Assembly: GCF_001693385.1 (NCBI RefSeq)
Contig: NZ_CP016428.1
Location: forward strand, 3,534,001-3,598,000
DNA from: Bradyrhizobium icense
GTDB lineage: Bacteria; Pseudomonadota; Alphaproteobacteria; Rhizobiales; Xanthobacteraceae
Direction of reading: 5' to 3'
Length of the DNA: 64,000 bases
The position numbers and the translations under genes are program-made. Shown here one piece after another: positions 57,157 to 64,000 of this stretch (its first letter is position 1; each line of letters begins with the position of its first letter). The notes beneath the pieces were generated by a model. That model did not search any database. It had not been told where the DNA came from and worked only from the letters and a program-made list of their open reading frames with translations.

Positions 57157-57879
57157 ATGCGCTCCGGAGTGATCGCACAAAAGGTCGGGATGACGCGGGT
57201 CTTTACGGAGGCCGGCGAACATATCCCTGTGACCGTGCTGAAGCTGGGCAATTGCCAGGTGCTGGGCCACCGCACGACCGAAAAGAACGGTTACGTCGCG
57301 CTGCAGCTCGGTTCGGGTACCCGCAAGACCGTGTATCTGCCCAAGGCGGAGCGCGGCCAGTTTGCCACGGCCAAGGTCGAGCCCAAGCGGAAAGTCGCCG
57401 AGTTTCGCGTCTCGGAAGACGCGCTGATTCCGGTTGGCGCCGAGATCCAGGCAGACCATTTCGTGGTCGGCCAGTTCGTCGACGTCACCGGCACCTCGGT
57501 CGGTAAGGGTTTTGCCGGCGGCATGAAGCGCTGGAATTTCGGCGGTCTGCGCGCCACCCACGGTGTGTCGGTTTCGCACCGTTCGATCGGTTCGACCGGC
57601 GGTCGTCAGGATCCCGGCAAGACCTTCAAGAACAAGAAGATGCCCGGTCACATGGGTGTCGATCGCATCACCACGCTCAATTTGCGTGTGGTGCAGACCG
57701 ACGTCGAGCGCGGCCTGATCCTGGTCGAGGGCGCCGTTCCCGGCTCCAAGGGCGGCTGGATCTCGGTGCGCGACGCCGTGAAGAAGCCGTTGCCGAAGGA
57801 TGCTCCGAAGCCCGGCAAATTCAAGGTCGCCGGCGGCGAGCAGGCTGCTGCTGCACCGGCCGAGCAGGAGGGCGCGTGA
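57157..57879 (+). CDS. rplC: 50S ribosomal protein L3
   Basis: A 240-aa L3, one of the first proteins to bind 23S rRNA, near the peptidyl transferase centre. It begins [20 protein letters not shown] and carries [20 protein letters not shown], with the Gln that is N5-methylated in E. coli. The last ~30 residues are an Ala/Glu-rich extension common in alphaproteobacteria. It ends one base before the rplD start codon. Confidence 0.98.
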   Translation: MRSGVIAQKVGMTRVFTEAGEHIPVTVLKLGNCQVLGHRTTEKNGYVALQLGSGTRKTVYLPKAERGQFATAKVEPKRKVAEFRVSEDALIPVGAEIQADHFVVGQFVDVTGTSVGKGFAGGMKRWNFGGLRATHGVSVSHRSIGSTGGRQDPGKTFKNKKMPGHMGVDRITTLNLRVVQTDVERGLILVEGAVPGSKGGWISVRDAVKKPLPKDAPKPGKFKVAGGEQAAAAPAEQEGA

Positions 57880-57880
57880 G

Positions 57881-58501
57881 ATGGAACTGAAAGTCACGAC
57901 CCTTGAAGGCAAGGAAGCTGGATCGGTCCAGCTCTCGGACGCGATCTTCGGTCTGGAGCCGCGTGCCGACATCATCCAGCGCTGCGTGCAATGGCAGCTC
58001 AACAAGCGCCAGGCCGGAACGCACAAGGCAAAGGGGCGCGCCGAAATCTGGCGCACCGGCAAGAAAATGTACAAGCAGAAGGGCACCGGCGGCGCCCGTC
58101 ACGGCTCGGCCCGCGTGCCGCAGTTCCGCGGCGGTGGCCGAGCGTTCGGTCCGGTGGTTCGCTCGCACGCGACCGACCTGCCGAAGAAGGTGCGCGCGCT
58201 GGCGCTCAAGCATGCTCTGTCGGCGAAGGCCAAGGATGGCGGCCTGATCGTGATCGATAGCGCGCAGGTCAAGGAAGCCAAGACCAAGGCGCTGGTCGGT
58301 CACTTCTCCGGGCTTGGGCTCACCAATGCGCTGATCATCGACGGTGCCGAGCTCAACAACGGTTTCGCGACCGCGGCCCGCAACATTCCGAATATCGACG
58401 TGCTGCCGATCCAGGGCATCAACGTCTACGACATTCTGCGCCGTCAGAAGCTCGTGCTGACGAAGGCGGCAGTGGATGCGCTGGAGGCGCGCTTCAAATG
58501 A
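57881..58501 (+). CDS. rplD: 50S ribosomal protein L4
   Basis: A 206-aa L4, lining the exit tunnel. Typical are [20 protein letters not shown], the basic tunnel loop [20 protein letters not shown] and [17 protein letters not shown] at the end. In enteric bacteria L4 autoregulates the S10 operon; no such leader was identified here. The start ATG at 57881 is one base after the rplC stop. The stop overlaps the rplW start by 4 bp. Confidence 0.98.
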   Translation: MELKVTTLEGKEAGSVQLSDAIFGLEPRADIIQRCVQWQLNKRQAGTHKAKGRAEIWRTGKKMYKQKGTGGARHGSARVPQFRGGGRAFGPVVRSHATDLPKKVRALALKHALSAKAKDGGLIVIDSAQVKEAKTKALVGHFSGLGLTNALIIDGAELNNGFATAARNIPNIDVLPIQGINVYDILRRQKLVLTKAAVDALEARFK

Positions 58502-58797
58502 AGAATATCGATCCGCGCCATTACGACGTGATCGTAGCCCCCGTCGTCACCGAAAAGGCGACGGTTGCGTCCGAGCACAACAAGGTCGTGTTCAAGGTCG
58601 CCGGCAAGGCGACCAAGCCGCAAATCAAGGAAGCCGTCGAGAAGCTGTTCGACGTCAAGGTGAAGAGCGTGAACACGCTGGTCCGCAAGGGCAAGACCAA
58701 GGTGTTCCGCGGCAATTTCGGTTCGCAGTCGGACTCGAAGCGGGCTGTCGTGACCCTCGAAGAGGGCCACCGCATCGACGTCACCACCGGACTATAA
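58498..58797 (+). CDS. rplW: 50S ribosomal protein L23
   Basis: A 99-aa L23 at the tunnel exit, docking site for trigger factor and SRP. It has [19 protein letters not shown], the family opening, and [20 protein letters not shown]. It overlaps rplD by ATGA, indicating translational coupling, and is followed 12 bp later by rplB. Confidence 0.98.
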   Translation: MKNIDPRHYDVIVAPVVTEKATVASEHNKVVFKVAGKATKPQIKEAVEKLFDVKVKSVNTLVRKGKTKVFRGNFGSQSDSKRAVVTLEEGHRIDVTTGL

Positions 58798-58809
58798 GGC
58801 GACACAGCG

Positions 58810-59643
58810 ATGGCATTGAAAACATACAATCCGACGACGCCGGGCCAGCGCCAGCTGGTGATGGTCGACCGTTCGGCGCTCTACAAGGGCAAGCCGGTGA
58901 AGGCGCTGACCGAGGGCAAGCTCGGCAATGGCGGCCGCAACAACACCGGCCGCATCACCGTGCGCTTCCGCGGCGGCGGCCACAAGAAGGCCTACCGTTT
59001 GGTGGACTTCAAGCGGAACAAGGTCGACGTTCCCGCCGTCGTCGAGCGGCTGGAATACGATCCGAACCGCACCGCGTTCATCGCGCTGATCAAGTATCAG
59101 GACGGTGAGCAGGCCTACATCCTGGCGCCGCAGCGGCTGGCCGCGGGCGACACCGTGGTTGCCGGCAACTATGTCGACGTGAAGCCGGGCAATGTCATGC
59201 CGCTCGGCAACATGCCGGTCGGCACCATCGTCCACAACATCGAGATGAAGATCGGGAAGGGCGGCCAGATCGCCCGTTCCGCCGGCACCTACGCCCAGAT
59301 CGTCGGCCGCGACCAGGATTACGTCATTCTGCGCCTGAACTCGGGCGAGCAGCGCCTGGTGCACGGCCGTTGCCGCGGCACTATCGGTGCGGTGTCGAAC
59401 CCCGATCACATGAACATTTCGATCGGCAAGGCCGGCCGCACCCGCTGGCTAGGCTGGCGTCCGCATAACCGCGGCGTCGTCATGAACCCGATCGATCACC
59501 CGCACGGCGGCGGAGAAGGCCGCACCTCGGGCGGCCGCCACCCGGTCACCCCGTGGGGCAAGCCGACCAAGGGCAAGAAGACCCGGTCGAACAAGTCGAC
59601 CAACCGATTCATCCTCCTAAGCCGCCACAAGCGGAAGAAGTAA
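58810..59643 (+). CDS. rplB: 50S ribosomal protein L2
   Basis: A 277-aa L2, required for subunit joining and peptidyl transferase assembly. It shows [38 protein letters not shown], and the conserved C-terminal [20 protein letters not shown] with the His needed for activity. Full length, within the S10 operon. Confidence 0.99.
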   Translation: MALKTYNPTTPGQRQLVMVDRSALYKGKPVKALTEGKLGNGGRNNTGRITVRFRGGGHKKAYRLVDFKRNKVDVPAVVERLEYDPNRTAFIALIKYQDGEQAYILAPQRLAAGDTVVAGNYVDVKPGNVMPLGNMPVGTIVHNIEMKIGKGGQIARSAGTYAQIVGRDQDYVILRLNSGEQRLVHGRCRGTIGAVSNPDHMNISIGKAGRTRWLGWRPHNRGVVMNPIDHPHGGGEGRTSGGRHPVTPWGKPTKGKKTRSNKSTNRFILLSRHKRKK

Positions 59644-59655
59644 GGAACGCCGGAC

Positions 59656-59934
59656 ATGGTTCGTTCAGTCTGGAAAGGCCCGTTTGTCGAGGCGTCGCTG
59701 CTCAAGAAGGCAGATGCGGCGCGTGCGTCCGGCCGTCACGACGTCATCAAGATCTGGAGCCGCCGCTCGACCATCCTGCCGCAATTCGTCGGCCTGACGT
59801 TCGGCGTCTACAACGGCCAGAAGCACGTGCCGGTTTCGGTCAACGAGGAAATGGTGGGTCACAAGTTCGGCGAGTTCTCGCCGACCCGTACCTTCCATGG
59901 CCATTCTGGCGACAAGAAAGCCAAGAAGGCTTGA
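59656..59934 (+). CDS. rpsS: 30S ribosomal protein S19
   Basis: A 92-aa S19 of the 30S head. It has [20 protein letters not shown], the [20 protein letters not shown] core and the [20 protein letters not shown] tail. Positioned 12 bp after rplB and 10 bp before rplV in the usual order. Confidence 0.99.
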   Translation: MVRSVWKGPFVEASLLKKADAARASGRHDVIKIWSRRSTILPQFVGLTFGVYNGQKHVPVSVNEEMVGHKFGEFSPTRTFHGHSGDKKAKKA

Positions 59935-59944
59935 GGAATAGACG

Positions 59945-60331
59945 ATGAGCAAACCAAAGCGCGAACGTAGCCTCGCGGATAACGAGGCCAAGGCAGTCGC
60001 CCGGATGCTGCGCGTCAGCCCGCAGAAGCTCAATCTTGTCGCGCAACTGATCCGCGGCCGGAAGGCGTCGGCTGCGCTCGCCGACCTGCAGTTCTCGCGC
60101 AAGCGGATCGCGGTCGACGTCAAGAAGTGCCTGGAATCGGCGATCGCGAACGCCGAGAACAACCATGACCTCGAGGTCGACGATCTTGTCGTCGCCGAGG
60201 CCCATGTCGGCAACGGCATCGTCATGAAGCGTTTTTCGCCCCGCGGCCGTGGCCGCTCGGGTCGTATCTACAAACCGTTCTCGCACCTGACCATCGTGGT
60301 TCGTCAGGTCGAGGCCGAGGCAAGCGCTTAA
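59945..60331 (+). CDS. rplV: 50S ribosomal protein L22
   Basis: A 128-aa L22. The globular domain carries [20 protein letters not shown] and the extended beta-hairpin [19 protein letters not shown], which reaches into the exit tunnel near the macrolide site, is intact. Normal alphaproteobacterial length. Confidence 0.98.
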   Translation: MSKPKRERSLADNEAKAVARMLRVSPQKLNLVAQLIRGRKASAALADLQFSRKRIAVDVKKCLESAIANAENNHDLEVDDLVVAEAHVGNGIVMKRFSPRGRGRSGRIYKPFSHLTIVVRQVEAEASA

Positions 60332-60350
60332 AGCGGCGCGGGAGAAAACG

Positions 60351-61055
60351 ATGGGTCAAAAGATCAATCCAATCGGACTGCGTCTCGGCATCAACCGCAC
60401 GTGGGATTCGCGTTGGTTCGCCGGCAAGAGCGAATACGGCAAGCTCCTGCATGAAGACGTCAAGATCCGCGAGATCCTGCACAAGGAACTCAAGCAGGCG
60501 GCCGTCGCCCGCATCGTGATCGAGCGTCCGCACAAGAAGTGCCGCGTCACGATCCATTCGGCGCGTCCGGGCGTCGTGATCGGCAAGAAGGGTGCCGATA
60601 TCGACAAGCTGCGCAAGCGGGTTGCCGACATCACGGCTTCCGACGTCGTCATCAATATCGTTGAGATCCGCAAGCCCGAGCTCGACGCCACCCTGGTTGC
60701 CGAATCGATTGCGCAGCAGCTCGAGCGCCGCGTCGCGTTCCGTCGCGCCATGAAGCGGGCGGTGCAGTCGGCGATGCGTCTTGGCGCCGAAGGCATCCGC
60801 ATCAACTGCTCGGGTCGTCTGGGCGGTGCCGAAATCGCGCGCATGGAGTGGTACCGCGAGGGCCGCGTGCCGCTGCACACGCTGCGCGCCGACGTCGATT
60901 ACGGCGTGGCGACCGCGTTCACGACGTTCGGCACCTGCGGCGTCAAGGTCTGGATCTTCAAGGGCGAGATCCTCGAGCACGATCCGATGGCCCAGGACAA
61001 GAAGATGGCCGAAGGCGATACCGCGCGTCCGCGCCGCGACGCCGCCGCAGCGTGA
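60351..61055 (+). CDS. rpsC: 30S ribosomal protein S3
   Basis: A 234-aa S3, part of the mRNA entry helicase. It starts [20 protein letters not shown] and has the KH motif [17 protein letters not shown]. The C-terminal domain includes [20 protein letters not shown]. The tail is basic and Ala-rich. It lies 30 bp upstream of rplP. Confidence 0.99.
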   Translation: MGQKINPIGLRLGINRTWDSRWFAGKSEYGKLLHEDVKIREILHKELKQAAVARIVIERPHKKCRVTIHSARPGVVIGKKGADIDKLRKRVADITASDVVINIVEIRKPELDATLVAESIAQQLERRVAFRRAMKRAVQSAMRLGAEGIRINCSGRLGGAEIARMEWYREGRVPLHTLRADVDYGVATAFTTFGTCGVKVWIFKGEILEHDPMAQDKKMAEGDTARPRRDAAAA

Positions 61056-61085
61056 GACATTAGGAAGGTTTGAGGGCTCAAAGCC

Positions 61086-61499
61086 ATGATGCAACCAAAG
61101 AAAACGAAGTTCCGGAAGGCGCATAAGGGCCGTATCCACGGCGTTGCGACTTCGGGTGCGACGTTGTCGTTCGGCCAGTTCGGCCTGAAGGCGATGGCGC
61201 CCGAGCGCGTCACCGCCCGCCAGATCGAAGCCGCGCGCCGCGCGCTGACCCGCCACATGAAGCGCGCCGGCCGCGTCTGGATCCGCGTGTTCCCGGACGT
61301 GCCGGTGTCGAAGAAGCCCGCCGAAGTCCGCATGGGCTCCGGCAAGGGCACGCCGGAACTGTGGGTGGCGCGGGTCAAGCCGGGCCGGGTGATTTTCGAG
61401 ATCGACGGCGTCAACGTGCAGACCGCGAAGGAAGCGCTCACGCTCGCCGCCGCCAAGCTGCCGATCAAGACGCGTTTCGTCGCGCGCATTGCGGAGTAA
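61086..61499 (+). CDS. rplP: 50S ribosomal protein L16
   Basis: A 137-aa L16 near the A-site tRNA elbow. It starts [19 protein letters not shown], with two adjacent ATGs, the first being the usual annotated start. [19 protein letters not shown] and [20 protein letters not shown] are family blocks, including the Arg that is hydroxylated in E. coli. Confidence 0.99.
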   Translation: MMQPKKTKFRKAHKGRIHGVATSGATLSFGQFGLKAMAPERVTARQIEAARRALTRHMKRAGRVWIRVFPDVPVSKKPAEVRMGSGKGTPELWVARVKPGRVIFEIDGVNVQTAKEALTLAAAKLPIKTRFVARIAE

Positions 61500-61504
61500 C
61501 GGTC

Positions 61505-61711
61505 ATGGCCCCGATGAAAGTTGAAGACATCCGCGCGATGAGCGACGACCAGAGGGAGGACGCCGTCCTCAATCTGAAGAAGGAGCGTTTCAATCTGCGT
61601 TTCCAGCGCGCCACAGGGCAGCTGGAAAACACCTCGCGGCTGCGCGAAGCCCGCCGCGACATCGCCCGCATCAAGACCATCGCCGCGCAGGTTCGCGCGA
61701 AGAAGAAGTAA
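61505..61711 (+). CDS. rpmC: 50S ribosomal protein L29
   Basis: A 68-aa L29, a small helical protein at the tunnel exit: [20 protein letters not shown] followed by [23 protein letters not shown] at 61505 was chosen because the family length is 60-70 aa and it directly follows rplP by 5 bp; the longer frame from 61361 lies inside rplP. Confidence 0.97.
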   Translation: MAPMKVEDIRAMSDDQREDAVLNLKKERFNLRFQRATGQLENTSRLREARRDIARIKTIAAQVRAKKK

Positions 61712-61722
61712 GAGGCCGTATT

Positions 61723-61971
61723 ATGCCGAAACGTACCCTTCAGGGCGTGGTCGTGAGCGACAAGCAAGCCAAGACGGTGGTGGTGCGCGTCGATCGCCGC
61801 TTCACCCATCCGATCTACAAGAAGACGATCCGCCGCTCCAAGAACTACCACGCGCACGACGAGAACAGCGAGTTCAAGCCGGGCGACATGGTGTGGATCG
61901 AGGAAAGCAAGCCGATCTCGAAGTTGAAGCGCTGGACCGTGGTCCGGGGCGAACAGAAGAAAACCGCCTGA
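61723..61971 (+). CDS. rpsQ: 30S ribosomal protein S17
   Basis: An 82-aa S17, an OB-fold protein early in 30S assembly. It has [40 protein letters not shown] and [11 protein letters not shown]. It is the last gene of the S10 group; an 84-bp gap before rplN is the largest in this stretch and marks the S10-spc boundary. Confidence 0.99.
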   Translation: MPKRTLQGVVVSDKQAKTVVVRVDRRFTHPIYKKTIRRSKNYHAHDENSEFKPGDMVWIEESKPISKLKRWTVVRGEQKKTA

Positions 61972-62055
61972 GATTCATTCGGCCTGGCCGGATGAGTAAT
62001 CGGGAAAATTTTAGGCGCTAATTCGAGCGCATCAGAAAGAGGACGAGGTGCATCA

Positions 62056-62424
62056 ATGATTCAGATGCAGACCAACCTCGACGTGGCCGACAATTCAGGC
62101 GCACGCCGTGTCATGTGCATCAAGGTGCTGGGGGGCTCCAAGCGCCGCTATGCCACCGTGGGCGACGTTATCGTCGTGTCGATCAAGGAAGCGATCCCGC
62201 GCGGCAAGGTGAAGAAGGGCGACGTGATGAAGGCCGTCGTGGTGCGGGTCCGCAAGGACATCCGTCGCGCCGACGGCTCGGTCATCCGCTTCGACCGCAA
62301 CGCCGCGGTGCTGATCAACAACCAGTCGGAGCCGGTCGGCACCCGTATCTTCGGGCCCGTGCCGCGCGAGCTTCGCGCCAAGAACCACATGAAAATCATC
62401 TCGCTTGCGCCGGAGGTGCTGTGA
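62056..62424 (+). CDS. rplN: 50S ribosomal protein L14
   Basis: A 122-aa L14, part of the inter-subunit bridge contacting IF-6/RsfS-type factors. It opens [20 protein letters not shown] and has [20 protein letters not shown]. It is the first gene of the spc group; its TGA overlaps the rplX ATG by one base. Confidence 0.99.
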
Positions 62425-62738
62425 TGGCTGCCAAGATCCGGAAAGGTGACAAGGTCATGGTGCTGACCGGTCGCGACAAGGGTCGCACCGGCGAAGTATT
62501 CGAGGTCCGCCCCGCCGAGAACAAGGCGCTGGTGCGCGGCGTCAACATGGTGAAGCGTCACCAGAAGCAGACCCAGAACCAGGAAGGCGGCATCATCTCA
62601 AAGGAGTCGCCGATCGACCTGTCCAACATCGCCTATGTCGGCAAGGACGGGAAGCCGACCCGCATAGGGTTCAAGATTCAGGCTGATGGCAAGAAGGTAC
62701 GCGTTGCCAAGAGCTCGGGAGCAGAGATCGATGGCTGA
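62424..62738 (+). CDS. rplX: 50S ribosomal protein L24
   Basis: A 104-aa L24, a KOW-domain assembly initiator: [20 protein letters not shown] is the KOW block, and [19 protein letters not shown] follows. Its start overlaps the rplN stop (TGATG), and its end overlaps the rplE start by 8 bp, so translation of the three is coupled. Confidence 0.98.
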   Translation: MAAKIRKGDKVMVLTGRDKGRTGEVFEVRPAENKALVRGVNMVKRHQKQTQNQEGGIISKESPIDLSNIAYVGKDGKPTRIGFKIQADGKKVRVAKSSGAEIDG

Positions 62739-63288
62739 TACCGCTTACGTGCCGCGCCTCCGCGCGGAGTATGACAAGAGCATTCGCGGCAAGCTGACCG
62801 AGCAGTTCGGCTACGCCAACGTCATGCAGGTGCCGCGGCTGGACAAGGTCGTGCTCAACATGGGCGTCGGCGATGCGGTCAACGACCGCAAGAAGGCCGA
62901 GACCGCGGCTGGCGAACTGACGCAGATCGCCGGCCAGAAGGCGATCGTGACCTATTCGCGGATCGCGATCGCGACCTTCAAGCTGCGCGAGAACCAGCCG
63001 ATCGGCTGCAAGGTCACGCTGCGGAAAGCACGCATGTACGAGTTCATCGACCGCCTCGTGAACGTGGCGCTGCCGCGCGTGCGCGATTTCCGTGGCCTCA
63101 ATCCGAAGAGCTTCGACGGTCGCGGCAACTACTCGCTCGGCCTCAAGGAGCACATCATTTTCCCCGAAATCGACTTCGACAAGGTTTCGGAAGCCCGCGG
63201 CATGGACATCACCGTCTGCACCACGGCGAAGACCGACGACGAGGCGCGCGCCTTGTTGACCGCTTTCAATTTCCCGTTCCGGCAGTGA
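62731..63288 (+). CDS. rplE: 50S ribosomal protein L5
   Basis: A 185-aa L5, a 5S rRNA-binding protein of the central protuberance. It has [40 protein letters not shown] and [28 protein letters not shown] at 62731 is the family start; the longer frame is within rplX. It overlaps rplX by 8 bp. Confidence 0.99.
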   Translation: MADTAYVPRLRAEYDKSIRGKLTEQFGYANVMQVPRLDKVVLNMGVGDAVNDRKKAETAAGELTQIAGQKAIVTYSRIAIATFKLRENQPIGCKVTLRKARMYEFIDRLVNVALPRVRDFRGLNPKSFDGRGNYSLGLKEHIIFPEIDFDKVSEARGMDITVCTTAKTDDEARALLTAFNFPFRQ

Positions 63289-63332
63289 GACGCAAGTAAA
63301 GCCTCTCAAACGCGGAAACCCAGGAGCCAAGC

Positions 63333-63638
63333 ATGGCAAAGAAGAGTTCGATCGAGAAGAACAACCGGCGCAAGCGGATGGCCAAGAACGCCGCGCCTGC
63401 GCGCGCGAAGCTGAAGGCGATCATCGCCGACAAGACCAAGCCGATGGAAGAGCGGTTTGCGGCGACCCTGAAGCTCGCCCAGATGCCGCGCAACTCGTCG
63501 ACGACGCGCATTCGCAACCGCTGCGAACTGACCGGTCGCCCGCGCTCGAACTACCGCAAGAACAAGCTTTCCCGCATCGCGCTGCGTGAACTCGGCTCCA
63601 AGGGTCTGGTTCCCGGGCTCGTGAAGTCGAGCTGGTAA
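63333..63638 (+). CDS. rpsN: 30S ribosomal protein S14
   Basis: A 101-aa S14 of the long, zinc-free type: no CxxC pairs are present. It has [20 protein letters not shown] and [20 protein letters not shown]. Located in the 30S head near the A site. 14 bp before rpsH. Confidence 0.99.
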   Translation: MAKKSSIEKNNRRKRMAKNAAPARAKLKAIIADKTKPMEERFAATLKLAQMPRNSSTTRIRNRCELTGRPRSNYRKNKLSRIALRELGSKGLVPGLVKSSW

Positions 63639-63651
63639 GGAGGGTCGTCAG

Positions 63652-64000
63652 ATGTCAACGCACGATCCGATCAGCGATCTCATCACCCGCATCCGCAACG
63701 CGCAGATGCGTTCGAAGTCCAAGGTCTCGACCCCGGGCTCGAAGATGCGCGCCAGCGTGCTCGAAGTGCTGAAGGCCGAGGGCTACATCCGCGGCTATGC
63801 CAGCGTGGAGCATGCTTCGGGCCGCAGCGAACTCGAGATCGAGCTGAAGTATTTCGACGGCGAGCCCGTCATTCGCGAGATCGAGCGGGTCTCCAAGCCC
63901 GGCCGCCGGGTTTACGCCTCGGTGAAGAACCTGCCGCGCGTGAACAACGGTCTCGGCATTTCGGTGTTGTCGACGCCGAAGGGAATCATGGCCGACCACG
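63652..64000 (+). CDS. rpsH: 30S ribosomal protein S8 (3' truncated by window)
   Basis: The first 116 codons of S8 are present; the window ends before the stop (family length about 132 aa). It opens [20 protein letters not shown] and continues through [20 protein letters not shown] to [29 protein letters not shown] precedes the start. S8 binds 16S helix 21 and normally represses the spc operon. Confidence 0.98.
   Translation, partial: MSTHDPISDLITRIRNAQMRSKSKVSTPGSKMRASVLEVLKAEGYIRGYASVEHASGRSELEIELKYFDGEPVIREIERVSKPGRRVYASVKNLPRVNNGLGISVLSTPKGIMADH

Overview
The window looks like a chromosomal segment of a Bradyrhizobium-type alphaproteobacterium. This is inferred from high GC, the gene repertoire (CaiB/BaiF, orphan branched-chain-type binding proteins, OpgC, TctC/Bug proteins), short GC-rich interspersed inverted repeats of the kind common in that genus, and the uninterrupted str-S10-spc ribosomal order with one tuf. 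No transposase, integrase, CRISPR array or rRNA gene was seen. Three tRNA genes are present: Tyr(GTA), Gly(TCC) and Trp(CCA).

Region 1 (1-8.8 kb) is accessory: the end of an AraC regulator, a sulfatase-superfamily hydrolase, two small secreted proteins, the rRNA methyltransferase RlmB, tRNA-Tyr, a Crp/Fnr regulator, an orphan periplasmic binding protein behind an FNR/FixK-like box, a DGPF/YCII protein, tRNA-Gly and a DUF454 membrane protein. Between the YCII gene and tRNA-Gly lies a compact unannotated minus-strand transcription unit. It has a promoter, a full-length match to the 16S anti-Shine-Dalgarno, a 14-codon ORF and an intrinsic terminator.

Region 2 (9-25.6 kb) is catabolic and transport related. 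It holds a 788-aa protein fusing two different solute-binding folds, a class III CoA-transferase, an ABM-like protein, a divergent LysR/TctC pair and a secreted CAP-RTX protein. A TetR regulator diverges from an acyl-CoA dehydrogenase and phosphotransferase pair across a PsrA-like box. An EamA transporter, two SDRs, a histidine phosphatase and a serine hydrolase follow.

Region 3 (25.6-46 kb) is the secE-nusG-rplKA-rplJL-rpoBC transcription and translation block. tRNA-Trp is separated from secE by an opgC-like gene and a four-gene operon of helical membrane-associated proteins (DUF3618/holin type). rplKA is separated from rplJL by a hydroxyacid dehydrogenase and a convergent membrane protein. 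Terminators follow rplA and rpoC.

Region 4 (46-51.6 kb) has a LuxR-type regulator, a 684-aa FAD oxidoreductase-methyltransferase fusion and an MsbA-like ABC exporter with very acidic ends, followed by about 0.9 kb with a decayed gene fragment.

Region 5 (52.5-64 kb) is the str operon (rpsL, rpsG, fusA, tuf) running into S10 (rpsJ to rpsQ) and spc (rplN to rpsH). rpsH is cut by the window edge. These genes are tightly packed, with several start/stop overlaps, and encode full-length ordinary proteins.
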